A stretch of 64,000 nucleotides of DNA, taken from NCBI GenBank assembly GCA_001584585.1, contig LSYV01000051.1, forward strand, positions 486,665 through 550,664, written 5' to 3'. Every line of letters starts with the position of its first letter. Within the stretch, counting starts at the first letter, position 1. Shown in pieces: positions 48,801 through 58,766 of this stretch. The notes under the pieces were generated by a model, which was not told where the DNA came from, did not search any database, and saw only the letters and a program-made list of their open reading frames with translations. Both the position numbers and the translations under genes were made by a program. Source of the stretch: Gonium pectorale. Taxonomy: Eukaryota; Chlorophyta; Chlorophyceae; Chlamydomonadales; Volvocaceae.

Positions 48801-49597
48801 GTCGGCCGCGTCGCTGTCGATGCTGCCCGCGCCGGTGGCGTCGCTGCCGCAGGAGGTGGACGACCCGCCGACGCAGGACGAGATCATCGCGTACGGCAAG
48901 GTACGGCGCGCATGGGAAGGGGGGTTAGGGCGCGGGGAAGAGGAGACAGAGCGGCGTGGGGCAGGTGGCATCTGCGTGAGCATGACGGCGGAAGCCTAGA
49001 ACCGGGATGGAAGCGGCCTTCTTGCCGGTATTGCGATGTTGTGCGGACGGGATGTTAACTGACAATTTGGAACGCTTGTACACCACTAATCTCTTTTCAG
49101 TTTGAACCTCTTCGGCGTCCGCGGCACTCGCCGCCGACCGCGGCCCCTGGGCTCGCTCGTGTCTTGAGGGCGCGCGGCCTGCCTGCCGGCCTGCCTTTTG
49201 GGTGAGAGCTCTTCGGCCACAGCCACGCTAAGCAGCTCAAAGTTCAGACCCCTCGTCGTCGCATCCACAACGCCACCCGACCCCCGGCTTCTCTACTGAG
49301 AGCGCCCTCTAATCCTCTGCACCCCCAATATCCATCGCTCCGCAGTACCTGGGCATGGACGTGGCCGAGGACGCGGACCTGCTATACATCGCGGAGTGGG
49401 CGCTCACGGCGCCGCTGCCCGAGGGCTGGACGGTGCACTTGGACGGCGAGGGCAACGAGTTCTTCTACAACGCAGCCACCAACGCCTCCACCTATGAGCA
49501 CCCCATGGACGAGCACTACCGCGCCTATTACCGCAAGATGAAGGAGCAGAAGCAGCTGCAGAAGATGACGGAGGCGCAGCAGGCGGCTGGCGCTTAG
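42996..49597 (+). CDS. Coiled-coil protein with C-terminal CEP164-like WW domain
   Basis: Twelve exons: 42996-43061, 43305-43946, 44314-44460, 45088-45201, 45474-45584, 45823-46026, 46100-46849, 47136-47279, 47568-47774, 48081-48224, 48454-48900, 49346-49597; 3228 nt, 1075 residues, phases consistent. The first exon is tentative. The N-terminal part has a globular-looking region ending QQGYFFAAIK. Then come long Glu/Lys/Arg/Ala coiled coils (about 290-420 and 650-900), an Ala/Glu/Gly-rich disordered block (exon 46100-46849) containing LTLQLSFGAG, and an Ala/Pro/Met-rich linker. The last exon reads YLGMDVAEDADLLYIAEWAL, then PLPEGWTVHLD and FFYNAATNASTYEHPMDEHY: a WW domain with both key aromatic positions and the leading helix seen in CEP164, a distal-appendage protein of centrioles. 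In CEP164 this module is N-terminal; here it is at the C-terminus. A centriolar or ciliary role is inferred. Confidence 0.82.
44903..45071 (+). repeat. CCTGCCTG-type minisatellite in an intron
   Basis: About twelve degenerate 12-14 bp units of the form ACCCCCTGCCTGCC fill the 3' part of the 44461-45087 intron, ending about 16 bases before the TAG acceptor. The C-rich array doubles as the polypyrimidine tract. Confidence 0.92.
47429..47497 (+). repeat. 19-bp tandem repeat, about 3.6 copies, intronic
   Basis: Units start at 47429, 47448, 47467 and 47486, alternating GTCCCCACCGTTGTGTGCT and GTCTCCGCCGTTGTGTGCT. The alternation implies an earlier 38-bp duplication. Lies in the intron before exon 47568. 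Confidence 0.92.
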
Positions 49598-50052
49598 GCG
49601 CGTAGGCGCGTAGGCGTGGAGGCGGATGCGCAGGGCATGCGCGCGGGCGCGTGGGCGCCTGGTGGGCGGCCTTGCCGTTGGGTGTGGGTGCAGCGGGCTG
49701 CACGCGCGGAGGCAATAGAGCGAGTGCGCGTCAAGGGAGGGGGGTCGAGGCGGGGTGTCTTGATGTGGGTATTGCCCCACGGGGGGGGGGAGAGGGGGAA
49801 GGGCAGGGGCGTACGCATTGCTGCGTAAGCAGTGCAACCAATGCATGCGGGCGCGCATGATGCCTGGGTCCTGTGGTTGCGCCTTTGTTGCGCGTTAAGG
49901 ACACGGCCGGGGAGTGCAAGCGGCCGCATGCGGCTGGAGCATAGATGATGCATTTGCAAGGAGGCACTTTCGTTCATACACACCGACCGACACGCTGGCT
50001 AAGTAACTATGACATGCAAAGGGATGAACCCGTGGTCCATGCTTGTGAGCAT

Positions 50053-50057
50053 TTACA
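50053..50057 (-). terminator. Candidate TGTAA poly(A) signal of the OPR gene
   Basis: TGTAA on the minus strand about 420 bases beyond the stop at 50478. Positional inference. Confidence 0.35.
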
Positions 50058-50182
50058 ATGCAGCTCTGCTGTGAACACTGGATAACACATGTGTGCCACA
50101 GTTGCTCACCGGCTTACTGAGGTGCAACGGCCTGGTGCAGTACCGGTCCATCCGGCCTGACCCAGAGCAAACCGAATCCAAC

Positions 50183-50187
50183 TGTAA
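50183..50187 (+). terminator. Candidate TGTAA poly(A) signal of the WW gene
   Basis: TGTAA on the plus strand about 590 bases after the stop at 49597. Positional inference. Confidence 0.35.
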
Positions 50188-50477
50188 CAGCAGGAACAAT
50201 ATCATCCCTGATACATAGGACCGTGGCTCACGCCCACACGGCCCATCCCACGGCGCTTGAAGCCCTTTCAGCACGTCCGCATCTCCGCTGGCCCGCATTA
50301 CCGGTAACCATTTTTGCCCCGTCAGTGGGATTTGCAGCTCATACTGCATCGCATCAAGCAAAACTGCCGTGCGCTCTGTCGCCGTACCACGCCACTCGTA
50401 GCGCCTGCGCCTCCACACGACACACACCGCATCCCAAACTCACTCCGCCCAGCCCCCATCCTGCCACAACCCCGCGT

Positions 50478-53400
50478 TCACTCGTCCTGCGGTGCGTCGC
50501 TTCGAGCCTGGGCTCGGCGCTTTGCAGCCGCGGCTCGCTGCCGGCGCCCCGCCCGGCTGTGCGGCCCCGACAGGTAGCCGCTGGCGGTTGCCCATGCATG
50601 CCTGCCCCGCTGCGGCTGCGGCTGCTGCGGACGATCTCCGCCCCCCTTCTCCCCCGATGCAGCTGCAGCCGCCGCTTCTCGCACACTCCCCCCACCGGCC
50701 GCTTGTTTGAGGCTGCCGCTGGCCGCGGCGCCGGGCGCCTGATTCACTGCTGGGCGATCGACCGCATGCCCCCTGGCCGCTGGGGCTGGCGCAAGGCCGG
50801 CGGCCTTCGCTTGCGAAGCGAGCACCTTCACGACGCCGGGGGGGCCGGCGCCCCGGCGCTGCCAGCACCTGCGCCATGCCCAGTCCCATCCCCGCAGCCT
50901 CGCCGCCTGCCGCCTGCTCCGCCAGGCAGCTGCGCAGCCGCTCCCGCAGCCGCTGGCTCCACTTCTCGGGCGGCTGCACGTCCAGCACCACCAGCGCCCA
51001 GACCAGCCCGCTCAGCGCCCCCGCGTCGAAGGCCGGAAGCTGCCGCCCCGCCGCCAGCAGGAAGGCGCGCAGCCAGCCCCGCGGCGGCACGACGTCGAGC
51101 TTGGCCACGGCCACAATCAGCTCAGACAGCAGCCGCGGCGTGAGCGACGGCGGGCGCACGGTGGAGGTTACCTCCGCCGCCCCCGTCGCCGCGGCCGCCG
51201 CCGCTGCAGCGGCTGCGGCGGCCTCCAGCCGCGGCTGCGTCTCCAGCAGCAGCGCCTGCAGCCATGCCGGCCCCGGGCTGGCATCCAGCTCCGCCAGCGC
51301 CACCGCCAGGCCCACCAGGCGGTCGTCTGGCAGCAGCGACAGCTTGGTGGCACAGGCCTGAAGCAGGGCCTGCAGGAGCTCCTGCCGCCGCCGAGCAGCG
51401 GCCGCAACACCGGCTGCCGAGTGCGTCGCCGGCGTCAGGGCGGCAGTCGGCGCGGGACCGGGCGCCGTCGGCAGGCCCTGGCTGAGTGCCGCCAGGGCCG
51501 TGACCGCGTCCGCCAGGTCGAGGGGCGCCAGCACGTCCACCTTGGAGGCCAGCGTGCCTGGGCGACAAGGAGCAAGGTTCAGCTGGGATTGAAGTCGCCA
51601 ACTAGAGGCGCGTAAACGTGGTTTGCAAGCTCCGGTAGTGCGGGTGTGCTCCGCAGCTGAGGATGCCGGCACGCCGGGCACGACGACGCGGTGAAGCAGC
51701 CAGGTCGCTAAGCGTTCAGGAAGGGGACTGGCAGTGTGAGCTGCCATGCCTTTACCCCCGCTTCGGCAAGCTCAAAGCACGCGCAGACAACCGTCCCCGT
51801 TGCCGGCGCGCTACTCACCGCACGCCTCCGCCAGCCACTCCTGCCCCGGCCGCACGCCCGCCCGCGCCACCGCCAGCATCATGCGCGCCAGGCCGGCCGC
51901 CGTGAAGAGCGGCAGCCGCTGGGCGCACTGCTGCAGGTACCGCGACATCCACGCGTGCGCCAGCTCCTCCAGCTCCTCCTCCCCCGCCTCCCTCGTCGTG
52001 GTTCCGGAACCCGGCCCTGCCGCGCCGCCCTCGGCCGCCGCGGAGCGCGCGGTTCCCGGGGCACCCGGGGCCGCGGAGCGCGCGAAGAGCCCCGGGTCGA
52101 GGGCCGTGAGGCCCAGCAGCAGCTCGGGAAGGTCGGCGGGCCGGCACTGGGCCAGGTGGGCGTGGCTGGCGCCCAGGCAGGCGCGCAGCCAGGTACGGCC
52201 GGGCGCGAGCCGGGAGGACGCAACGAAGCCGACCACCTGGGGCAGGTCCGCGGGCTTGAGCTGCGGCAGCAGGGCCGCCGTCGCCTGGCAAGCGGTCGCA
52301 ACAGCGGCAGCGGAAGGAGGCGTGAACGGGGGAGGGCTGCTGGACGGGCACAAACAGTGAAGTTTGAGCATCGCCATGCCCAAACTTCACCGCCGCTGCT
52401 TTCCTTCAGCGTCCACATCCAGCTCACCGCAAGATTTGCGCATCGTGCGCCAGACTGTCACAGGCTACAGCTTTCCCCGCCCGCTCGCAGCCCCACCCCA
52501 CCCCGCCACGCACCACCTGCAGGACACCCCACCTGCAGGAACGCCCCATCCCACCCCACCCCGCTCCACCTGCAGGAACTCCCCGCTCCAGCGCTCGTCC
52601 ACCTGCCAGCCCAGCCGCGACACCGCCCACGCCAGTCCCGCCACCTGGTGCGGCTGCATGGCTGGCAGCTGCGACCGGCTGCACGCAAGCAGTAGCGACC
52701 GGCAGCGCTCCCCGGGTTGGAAGCCGATCTGGGCCAGCGCGCGCAGCGCCCGGACCAGCTCCTCGGCCCCCAGGCCACGGCCCAGGCCCACGCCCGCGCC
52801 CGCGCTCTCCTCCGCTGCCCGATCCGAGTGACCGCTGCCCCATGGCTGTGGCTGCAGTCCCCCCCGGCCGAGTCCGCTGGAGGTGGAGGCGGGCTCGGGA
52901 GTGAGCCCCGCCGAGGCCTGCAGTGCGTCGCAGAGCGCGGACTCGAACAGCAGCAGCCAGGGCGTGGTGGGCCGTACGCCGAGCTGCACCAGCGCCCACA
53001 GTAGCTGCGCCAGCTGCGCCCCCGGCAGGGCGGCGAGCCCCAACTGCAGGGAGCTCATGCACAGCCCCAGCCATGCGTCGCCCGGGCGCACGTTGAAGGA
53101 CGCCAGCGCGCTGACCACCTGCGCGAGCTCCTGGCTCGACAGGCGCGCGAGGCCGGGAGCTGAGGTTGGGAGGGAGGACGGGGGCGGGGGCGGCGGGGCG
53201 GGGGCCGGCGAGGCGATGGCTGCCGCGGAGCTGTCCGAGGGGCCTGCTGCGTGAGCCGGAGGGGTCTGCGACAGGTTGCTGCTGGGGGGTCTGCGCATGA
53301 GCGCATCGGCGAGCTGGCGAAGCACCTCTGGGTTGGCGCTGCGGAGGCCCGCGAGGGTCACGAGCACGGTGGCGGTCTCTTGGGGCGAGAGGTCGTCCAT

Positions 53401-53760
53401 TGAAGGGCGCAGCAGCGCGTAGGCGTACTGCAGCGCGTCCGCCAGAGTTGCAGAGTCCAGAGGGCTGCGCTGGCTGGTGCTCCATCGCTCTGATAGCACG
53501 CGGAAAGCCGCAACCACATCGGTCGGCTTGTCCGCACGGTCCCGTTCCGCTTGCTCCAAAAGAACCTCGTGTATTGATGCTAAGTCGGCGCATTGAGCAA
53601 GCCGCTGGGCGAGAGGCTGCGTGGAATCGCTGACCGGTGCCACAGCCGCGAAGGCACGGGCCCGGGCGGCGCGCAAATGCGGTCGGGGCTGAAATACATT
53701 GCAGCTAACTATAGATATATGGATGCCTCTAGGGGCAAGGATTGCAGGGACGGAGCGCAT
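50478..53760 (-). CDS. Octotricopeptide-repeat (OPR)/Tbc2-like organelle RNA-binding protein
   Basis: Exons: 53760-52570, 52284-51819, then 51557 onward. The start at 53760 gives an Arg/Ala/Ser-rich presequence suited to plastid or mitochondrial import. The rest is built of degenerate helical repeats of about 35-40 residues, each with a PP-x-x-W-like turn and an Ala/Leu helix: RPGDAW, RPTTPW, APGRTW, RPGQEW, PGPAW, PPRGW, PPEKW, followed by strings such as LAQLLWALVQLGV and LSGLVWALVVLDV. Such repeats define Chlamydomonas Tbc2 and related OPR proteins that act on single organelle mRNAs. The 3' end is ambiguous. Reading straight through from 51557 ends at 50440 (924 residues in all) with an unnatural Arg/Gly/Ser tail. 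A 64-nt intron 50868-50805 moves to a more plausible frame (SLKQAAGGGSVREAAAAAAS) ending at 50478. An indel in the G7 run at 50838-50844 is a third option. Confidence 0.78.
52514..52577 (-). repeat. Triplicated splice-donor motif at the first OPR intron
   Basis: CACCTGCAGGA (minus: TCCTGCAG|GTG) occurs at 52514-52524, 52530-52540 and 52567-52577. The last is the donor used in my model; the other two lie 37 and 53 bases into the intron and would shift the frame. Confidence 0.85.
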
Positions 53761-54631
53761 GGCGAGCGGACAGGGGTTACTCAGCCGTCCTATGGTATTA
53801 TATCGTAGACATATCAATATTATAAGACTGCACAAAACATATGTGAACTGACAGGGCACCGCTTGCGCCCAGAAACAGGACATACGACGTCCCTCCTAAT
53901 CCAATTCCTTCTCCAACGTGCCCAACATACGCCCAACGTACTGTAATTACTTCATATTTAATAATACCGTGGGCGCCATCAACTTGAGGCCGTCCCGCGG
54001 GTCTCCAACGTCCTAGAAGATTAGGGGTTCATTCCACTCCGTTCCGTCCTCCAAATTGAAGGGAGTAAATGGGAGTCTCCTTATACACAGGTGACGTACG
54101 AATGGACTACACCTCCCCATACATGCTGCTCGAATACCAGGGAGCCCGCGCTCGTGCCTTGATCCATCCATCGGTCTCATCGGCAACCCCGTCACAGGAA
54201 CTGCTCACACTAAAGGAGTGGCCATCTCCCGGCCACCATGGTCACGAGGACCTTTTCATATGGGCTCACGTCACACATGTGTACACGATTTTACGGATAC
54301 ACATACGGCGCCTGACATACAAGCACCGTCCGGTAACTAATGGTATGTGAGGCACCGTGTACCGGACCTAAACGGCCACACAGCGCACGCCTGGGCCCGG
54401 ACCGCACCAGGCACGCCAGCTCCGTACACCATTCTCAGAAGCAATTCATTCCTGAATGGGACAACTTATACCAAGACTCAGACTGCTGCTGACAGTGCGC
54501 CCAGTTTCAAAAAACATGCCCCCTGGCAGGTTCCAGCAGCCGCCGCCGACGGCCAGAATGCTCCGCCATGTAACAAAAACGCCCCTTAATGAAGCCACTA
54601 CGGGACCATGGCGCTACTTATCCGTGCTCCA

Positions 54632-54787
54632 GGAGGGACCGGCCCGCATCCGGGTGTGTGACGACGAGCAGCACCCAGCACTAAGCAGAGGAGAAACGCA
54701 GGCCACGTGACGCCTTCGTCACCCGGGAGCACCCCGCATGCAACTGCCAATGGATGCTCCATCTTCCACCTGCACATGCCACCGCCA
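54632..54787. repeat. Diverged direct duplication, copy 1
   Basis: Blocks GAGGGACCGGCCCGCATCCG and CTTCCACCTGCACATGCCAC are spaced 130 bp; the same blocks recur 135 bp apart at 55350-55509 with a few substitutions. Confidence 0.65.
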
Positions 54788-55349
54788 GAAACAGTCATGC
54801 ATGCCTGCTCCTGATCAACGTCAAACCTCAAAGGACCGGGCAAACACAAAAAAGCCCCAAAACCCTGCAAACATAACAAGGACGCGTTTAGGACGGCAAG
54901 GGCAAGTCAGCCGATGCACCTCATGCTAGTCATGAGCTGCTGCAGCATCGGCAACACGAGGAGGCAAACCCGTACGGTCGCCACGACGCTGTGCATACTA
55001 AGGACGTTAGGAGGAATGCTGCGCAGCAAGCGCACTCCTTTGCCGGCGACAACTTCCGTCGCTGCCGTACGAGCACAGCGACGGAGCGGCCCCCTCGATT
55101 GCATCCTGGCGCGCGTCACTCTTTGAGCATCGCAGCGACGCAATGCAGAGCAGGCCGACTGCAATCCGACAGGTGTCGCACGCGGCAGACGAAACCGACA
55201 GGGGAGGCGGATCCGCCAACGCAAACCAACCGAGCATCGCATGCATCCGTTGGGAACGCCTAGATCACATTATGCAAACACTCGACAAACTATGGGCAGT
55301 ACATTCCCATCAAGATGCATATGCACCCTGAAGTCATACTAATTCCAGA

Positions 55350-55509
55350 GAGGGACCGGCCTGCATCCGGGGGGGTTACCAGCAGGACCCAACAATCAAC
55401 TCACGTATCGCGTCGGAAAAACACAAGCAACATGATGCCTTTATCATCCTGCAGCGCACGCGTTGTGGACCTTGCATGGTGCAACTTCCACCTGCACATG
55501 CGACCGCCA
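55350..55509. repeat. Diverged direct duplication, copy 2
   Basis: Counterpart of 54632-54787, with GAGGGACCGGCCTGCATCCG and CTTCCACCTGCACATGCGAC. Sequence between the blocks is only weakly similar. Confidence 0.65.
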
Positions 55510-55932
55510 TCAATAATAACGTTTACCGCATGTTGCGGCAAAGACCCATTCGGGCTTCAGCTTCGTGAGCAGCATGCGAGCGTTCGGCTCATCGCTGCTG
55601 CCATTCACGGCTCTAAAACTGCCAACGAAGCATTGCTAATGCCATCAAAGTGCAAGATCAGCGCTACACACCGCGTCTCTGGATAAAACGTCAGGGATCT
55701 CCGAGTTCTGCTCTTTGCCCACACCGACTGGATGGTGGGGTGGTCCGGCCCGCCACCTGCTCGCACCTTGACTGCGGCCCGGGGCTGCAGCCCGTGCTGA
55801 GCCATGTCCCATGTCCCATGCGACATTCGTGCGGCTCCAGCAGCAACGCTGAGCGCCGCCAGAGCGCCCTCACCAGCGTCCTCCCACTGCTGCGAAACCC
55901 CCCGACGGCAGCAGTGCTGCGGGCTCTCAGCT

Positions 55933-57854
55933 TCACGAAGCGAGCAGCTCCGTGGCAGACTCCGACGTCTTCATGCCTACAAGGCTCAGGCGGGGCAAGT
56001 GCAGCCCGTCCTTCGGGCTGCTGCCGGCTTCGCCGCCAGTTGCCATCAGGGGGGATCGCAGCGTGGAGCCGCCCCCTTGGAGCTGGGTCATTCCATCCAG
56101 TGACATGCCGCACTTACGGCTGTTTTCCTGGGATGAGGAAGGCTGTCCCATAGGAGGAGCCCCGCGCCGCTGCGAGCGGGAGGCCTGCAGGCGGAGGGGG
56201 CCGTGCGGCCCGGCCGATGTGGACATGGTCGCCCAGCGCTTCTTGTCCGGGTCTGGGTCCGGCAGCTGCGGCGGCACCTGCGACTGCATCGGCGACGTCG
56301 GCGATGACGCAAGTGGCGACGAAGCGGAGCGCGTGACCGGCGGCAGCGCCAGCGCCGTGGGGCGTTTTGACTCGCTGGCGGCCAGCGGCTGAGGTGAAGT
56401 GGGCGCGCTGGCGCGGGACCGCGAGGCCGGGCTCTGGTGCGGGTGGGCGTGACCGCGGGGCCCATCTCGGCCGCCTGGGGATGTCTCCGCGAGTGGCATT
56501 CGGGGCTTGTCGGCGGCACGGCTGCGGTCCTCCCGGTTCGCACCGCCGCCGCGCCCTTGGCCGCGAGCGTGGTGGCCGTGCCCGCTGCCGGCTCCGGCCG
56601 GGGTGGGCACGCGGCTGCCATCGTGGTGCGGGGACTGCTTGACCTCGCTGGCTGAGCCGCGGAGGTTCTCCTTGCTGGCCGTCCTGCCGACGGGCCCCTC
56701 GTCCTGCGAGTATGGGGCGGGATCAAGGACGACCGTCTGCTCGCCGGCGGGCAGTGAGCTGTTGCTGAGGCTTTGACCCAGGGCTCTAGCGCGCTGCAAG
56801 CGGCTGTGTGGCCCACCGCCGTGGCAGCGTGCGCCACGACAGTCGCTATGATAGAGGAACCGGTCGACGGAGTGAAGCGAGTGCACTGCTGTATGGGCGA
56901 GCTATCAGTTTATCATACTGGCTGAGCGGCCAGCCCAATGGACGCCAGAGCCGTACAGCAGGCACTTACAGCAGTCTCTGTTCCAAGCCATTTAAACGCA
57001 GAGCGGAACGCATAGCCTACCAGCACCGAAGCCTTGGACAGCAAGGTCGAGACGGCCGACGTTCGCTGCAACACGCTCTGCACCACATACGAGAGCGGCG
57101 CGGGTTTGCCTTCCTTTGCTCACGAGAAATCTTCAGGGCCAGCATCTGCCGCAGGCGGACACACCTGAAGGAGCCAGTCCAGTGATGGCGGGCCGCTGAT
57201 GTCGGGAGTTGCGGAAGGGTTTGCGGCGCTTCGCTTCCCCGACGCCTCCGCCCTTGGGCCGTGCGCTTCCGGCTTGGCCGAGAGGAGGCTGGACAGCTCT
57301 GGCGGCAGGAGTGCCCCACTCGACGCCGACTCGAGTTGCTCCTCGCTCTCGGAGAACGAGGACACGCGCAGCGGGGTGTCGGGGGAGTCCTCGGGGCACT
57401 CTGCGCCAACAGTCACTGGCTGACAGGCGGCATTCTGCCGCCGGCATTCCTCAGCAAGCGCGGCTTTCCTCCTCGTCAAGTCCCGCAGGAACTGGAGGTT
57501 GGCCCGGAGGAAGGCAGGGGGGGCCAACGGCGGGGTGGGTAGACAAAACGCCCGTGTGGGCGGATGGCCTTAGATGGGCAAGACAGGCGAAACGAGCACA
57601 GGTCCTAACACGTAACATCGGGGTTCGCAGCTGTTACGCGACCTTTCGTTTCGCATCCGCTTGGCATTCCTGAAGGCGGCAAACCCGATGTACGCCTTGA
57701 CGCGCACCTGAGCTGTCTGGGACCATCGACTTCCCAAGTAGTCTTGTCCAGCGCCAGGCTGGGCTTCTCGCGAGCGGCTCAGAATCGGCCTGCTGGAGGA
57801 GCAAGCAGAGCTCGCAGACCTTGAGGGCGGCTCTGAGCCCTCAGAACCCCACAT
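55933..57854 (-). CDS. Unrecognised Ser/Pro-rich protein with a short coiled coil
   Basis: Three exons: 57854-57708, 57491-57124, 56803-55933; 1386 nt, 461 residues, phases consistent with canonical GT-AG sites. I do not recognise the family. The N-terminus is Ser/Arg-rich (PPSRSASSACSSSRPILSRS). Residues about 50-75 could form a helix or coiled coil (FLRDLTRRKAALAEECRRQN). An acidic Ser-rich part follows, then SLDWLLQVCPP. The long last exon is disordered: Ser/Pro/Gly/His with many SP sites (ASSPLASSPTSPMQSQ) that could be proline-directed phosphosites, ending LHLPRLSLVGMKTSESATEL. No signal peptide or membrane helix is seen. It is likely lineage-specific; composition matches neighbouring coding DNA, so transfer is not suggested. 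Confidence 0.6.
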
Positions 57855-58766
57855 GCTATGCTAGGTGGGAGTCAACGTTTGGAGGGCTATGACAGGATGT
57901 GGCGCGATGACGGGCCGAAAAAATGAGCAGCCACTGTTATTTCATGTAAAGCGTGCTCTAGAGCCAGGTTTCTCTGGAGAATGCGCCATCGCCTCTTGGG
58001 GTAGAAGCCCCAGACCGCCAGCCATCTAGCGCGTCTGTCTTCTTGCAAGCGATGACACTAGATTACTATAGGGTGGAGCAGTGCGAAGAGGGTGAACTAA
58101 AATAACTGCTGCATGAGACAGGTCTAAAGGAGGCAGTTCGCAGATACGGCAAGATGTGCACAACTACCTCCTCTGCTCTTCCATCGCTCTTCCTGGTTAC
58201 GTATCTATTGGGATCATGGTATCAGCGAGAGGGCACTCTGCCACCTTCCCCTGCCCCTCCCCACTTGTTCGCTCCGCTCGCCGCCGCAACTCCCTCAATT
58301 TAGCGATATCTGGCCGTTTTGGAAGGTCCACCGCCGTGCATTGATACATTGTGGCATCGCTTACCTGGTGTATCACTTGCCTTCACTGAGCACGCCGCCC
58401 GTCCCTCGAGCCGACCGTACCACCAAGGACCCAATTGGAAACTTCATGCTTGACGGGTGTTCGGTGATATCAAAGACATCCCTTTGGGCATGCGCCTTGG
58501 CATGGGACAGGTCATACAGCCGGGTACAGCCGTGCCGAATGTGCCGGTCCCCGCCCCTGCCTGGTGATCGCCTGAGTAACGGCTATCGCGCTGACATAGC
58601 TGATGGCCCCACGGCATTCAGCTCCAAATGCAGCTCAAACTTCTTCTTTAGGTACATCTCCATATGCGTGCCGTACAGCACGCGTACGGCGGATTGTGTG
58701 GCTGTGCAGCCCCAACCCAGAGGTCGTGGGCTCTGCGGGTGGAACTATACTGGTACACAAAGGTAT
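57855..58766. promoter_or_regulatory. Divergent promoter region, unrecognised gene and methyltransferase
   Basis: About 0.9 kb between two outward-facing starts, presumably holding both promoters and 5' untranslated regions. An open frame enters the methyltransferase from 58341, but its extra N-terminal part looks non-coding. Confidence 0.4.

Larger units (their letters stand above)
49598..50477. other. Convergent intergenic region, WW gene and OPR gene
   Basis: 880 bp between two stops. TGTAA words occur on both strands (50183-50187 plus; 50053-50057 minus) and are crossed over, so the two transcripts may overlap at their 3' ends. A G-run lies near 49780-49790. No further gene seen. Confidence 0.5.
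53761..55932. other. 2.2-kb intergenic region with a diverged internal duplication
   Basis: Upstream of the OPR gene and downstream of the 55933 stop. The first 250 bp are AT-rich for this genome (53760-53990) and probably hold the OPR promoter. Farther on, two similar segments about 720 bp apart (around 54632-54787 and 55349-55509) share two conserved blocks. No coding family recognised. Confidence 0.5.

Noticed and set aside
52424..53593. 389-codon minus-strand frame overlapping the OPR gene
   Set aside because: Arg/Gly/Ala-rich shadow of the OPR exon; GC-rich coding DNA keeps alternative frames open, and the OPR repeats are in the other frame.
58341..58766. Extended N-terminus of the methyltransferase from an upstream Met
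   Set aside because: The extra residues are Cys/Trp/Pro-mixed without transit-peptide character, whereas Met at 58767 begins a normal presequence.
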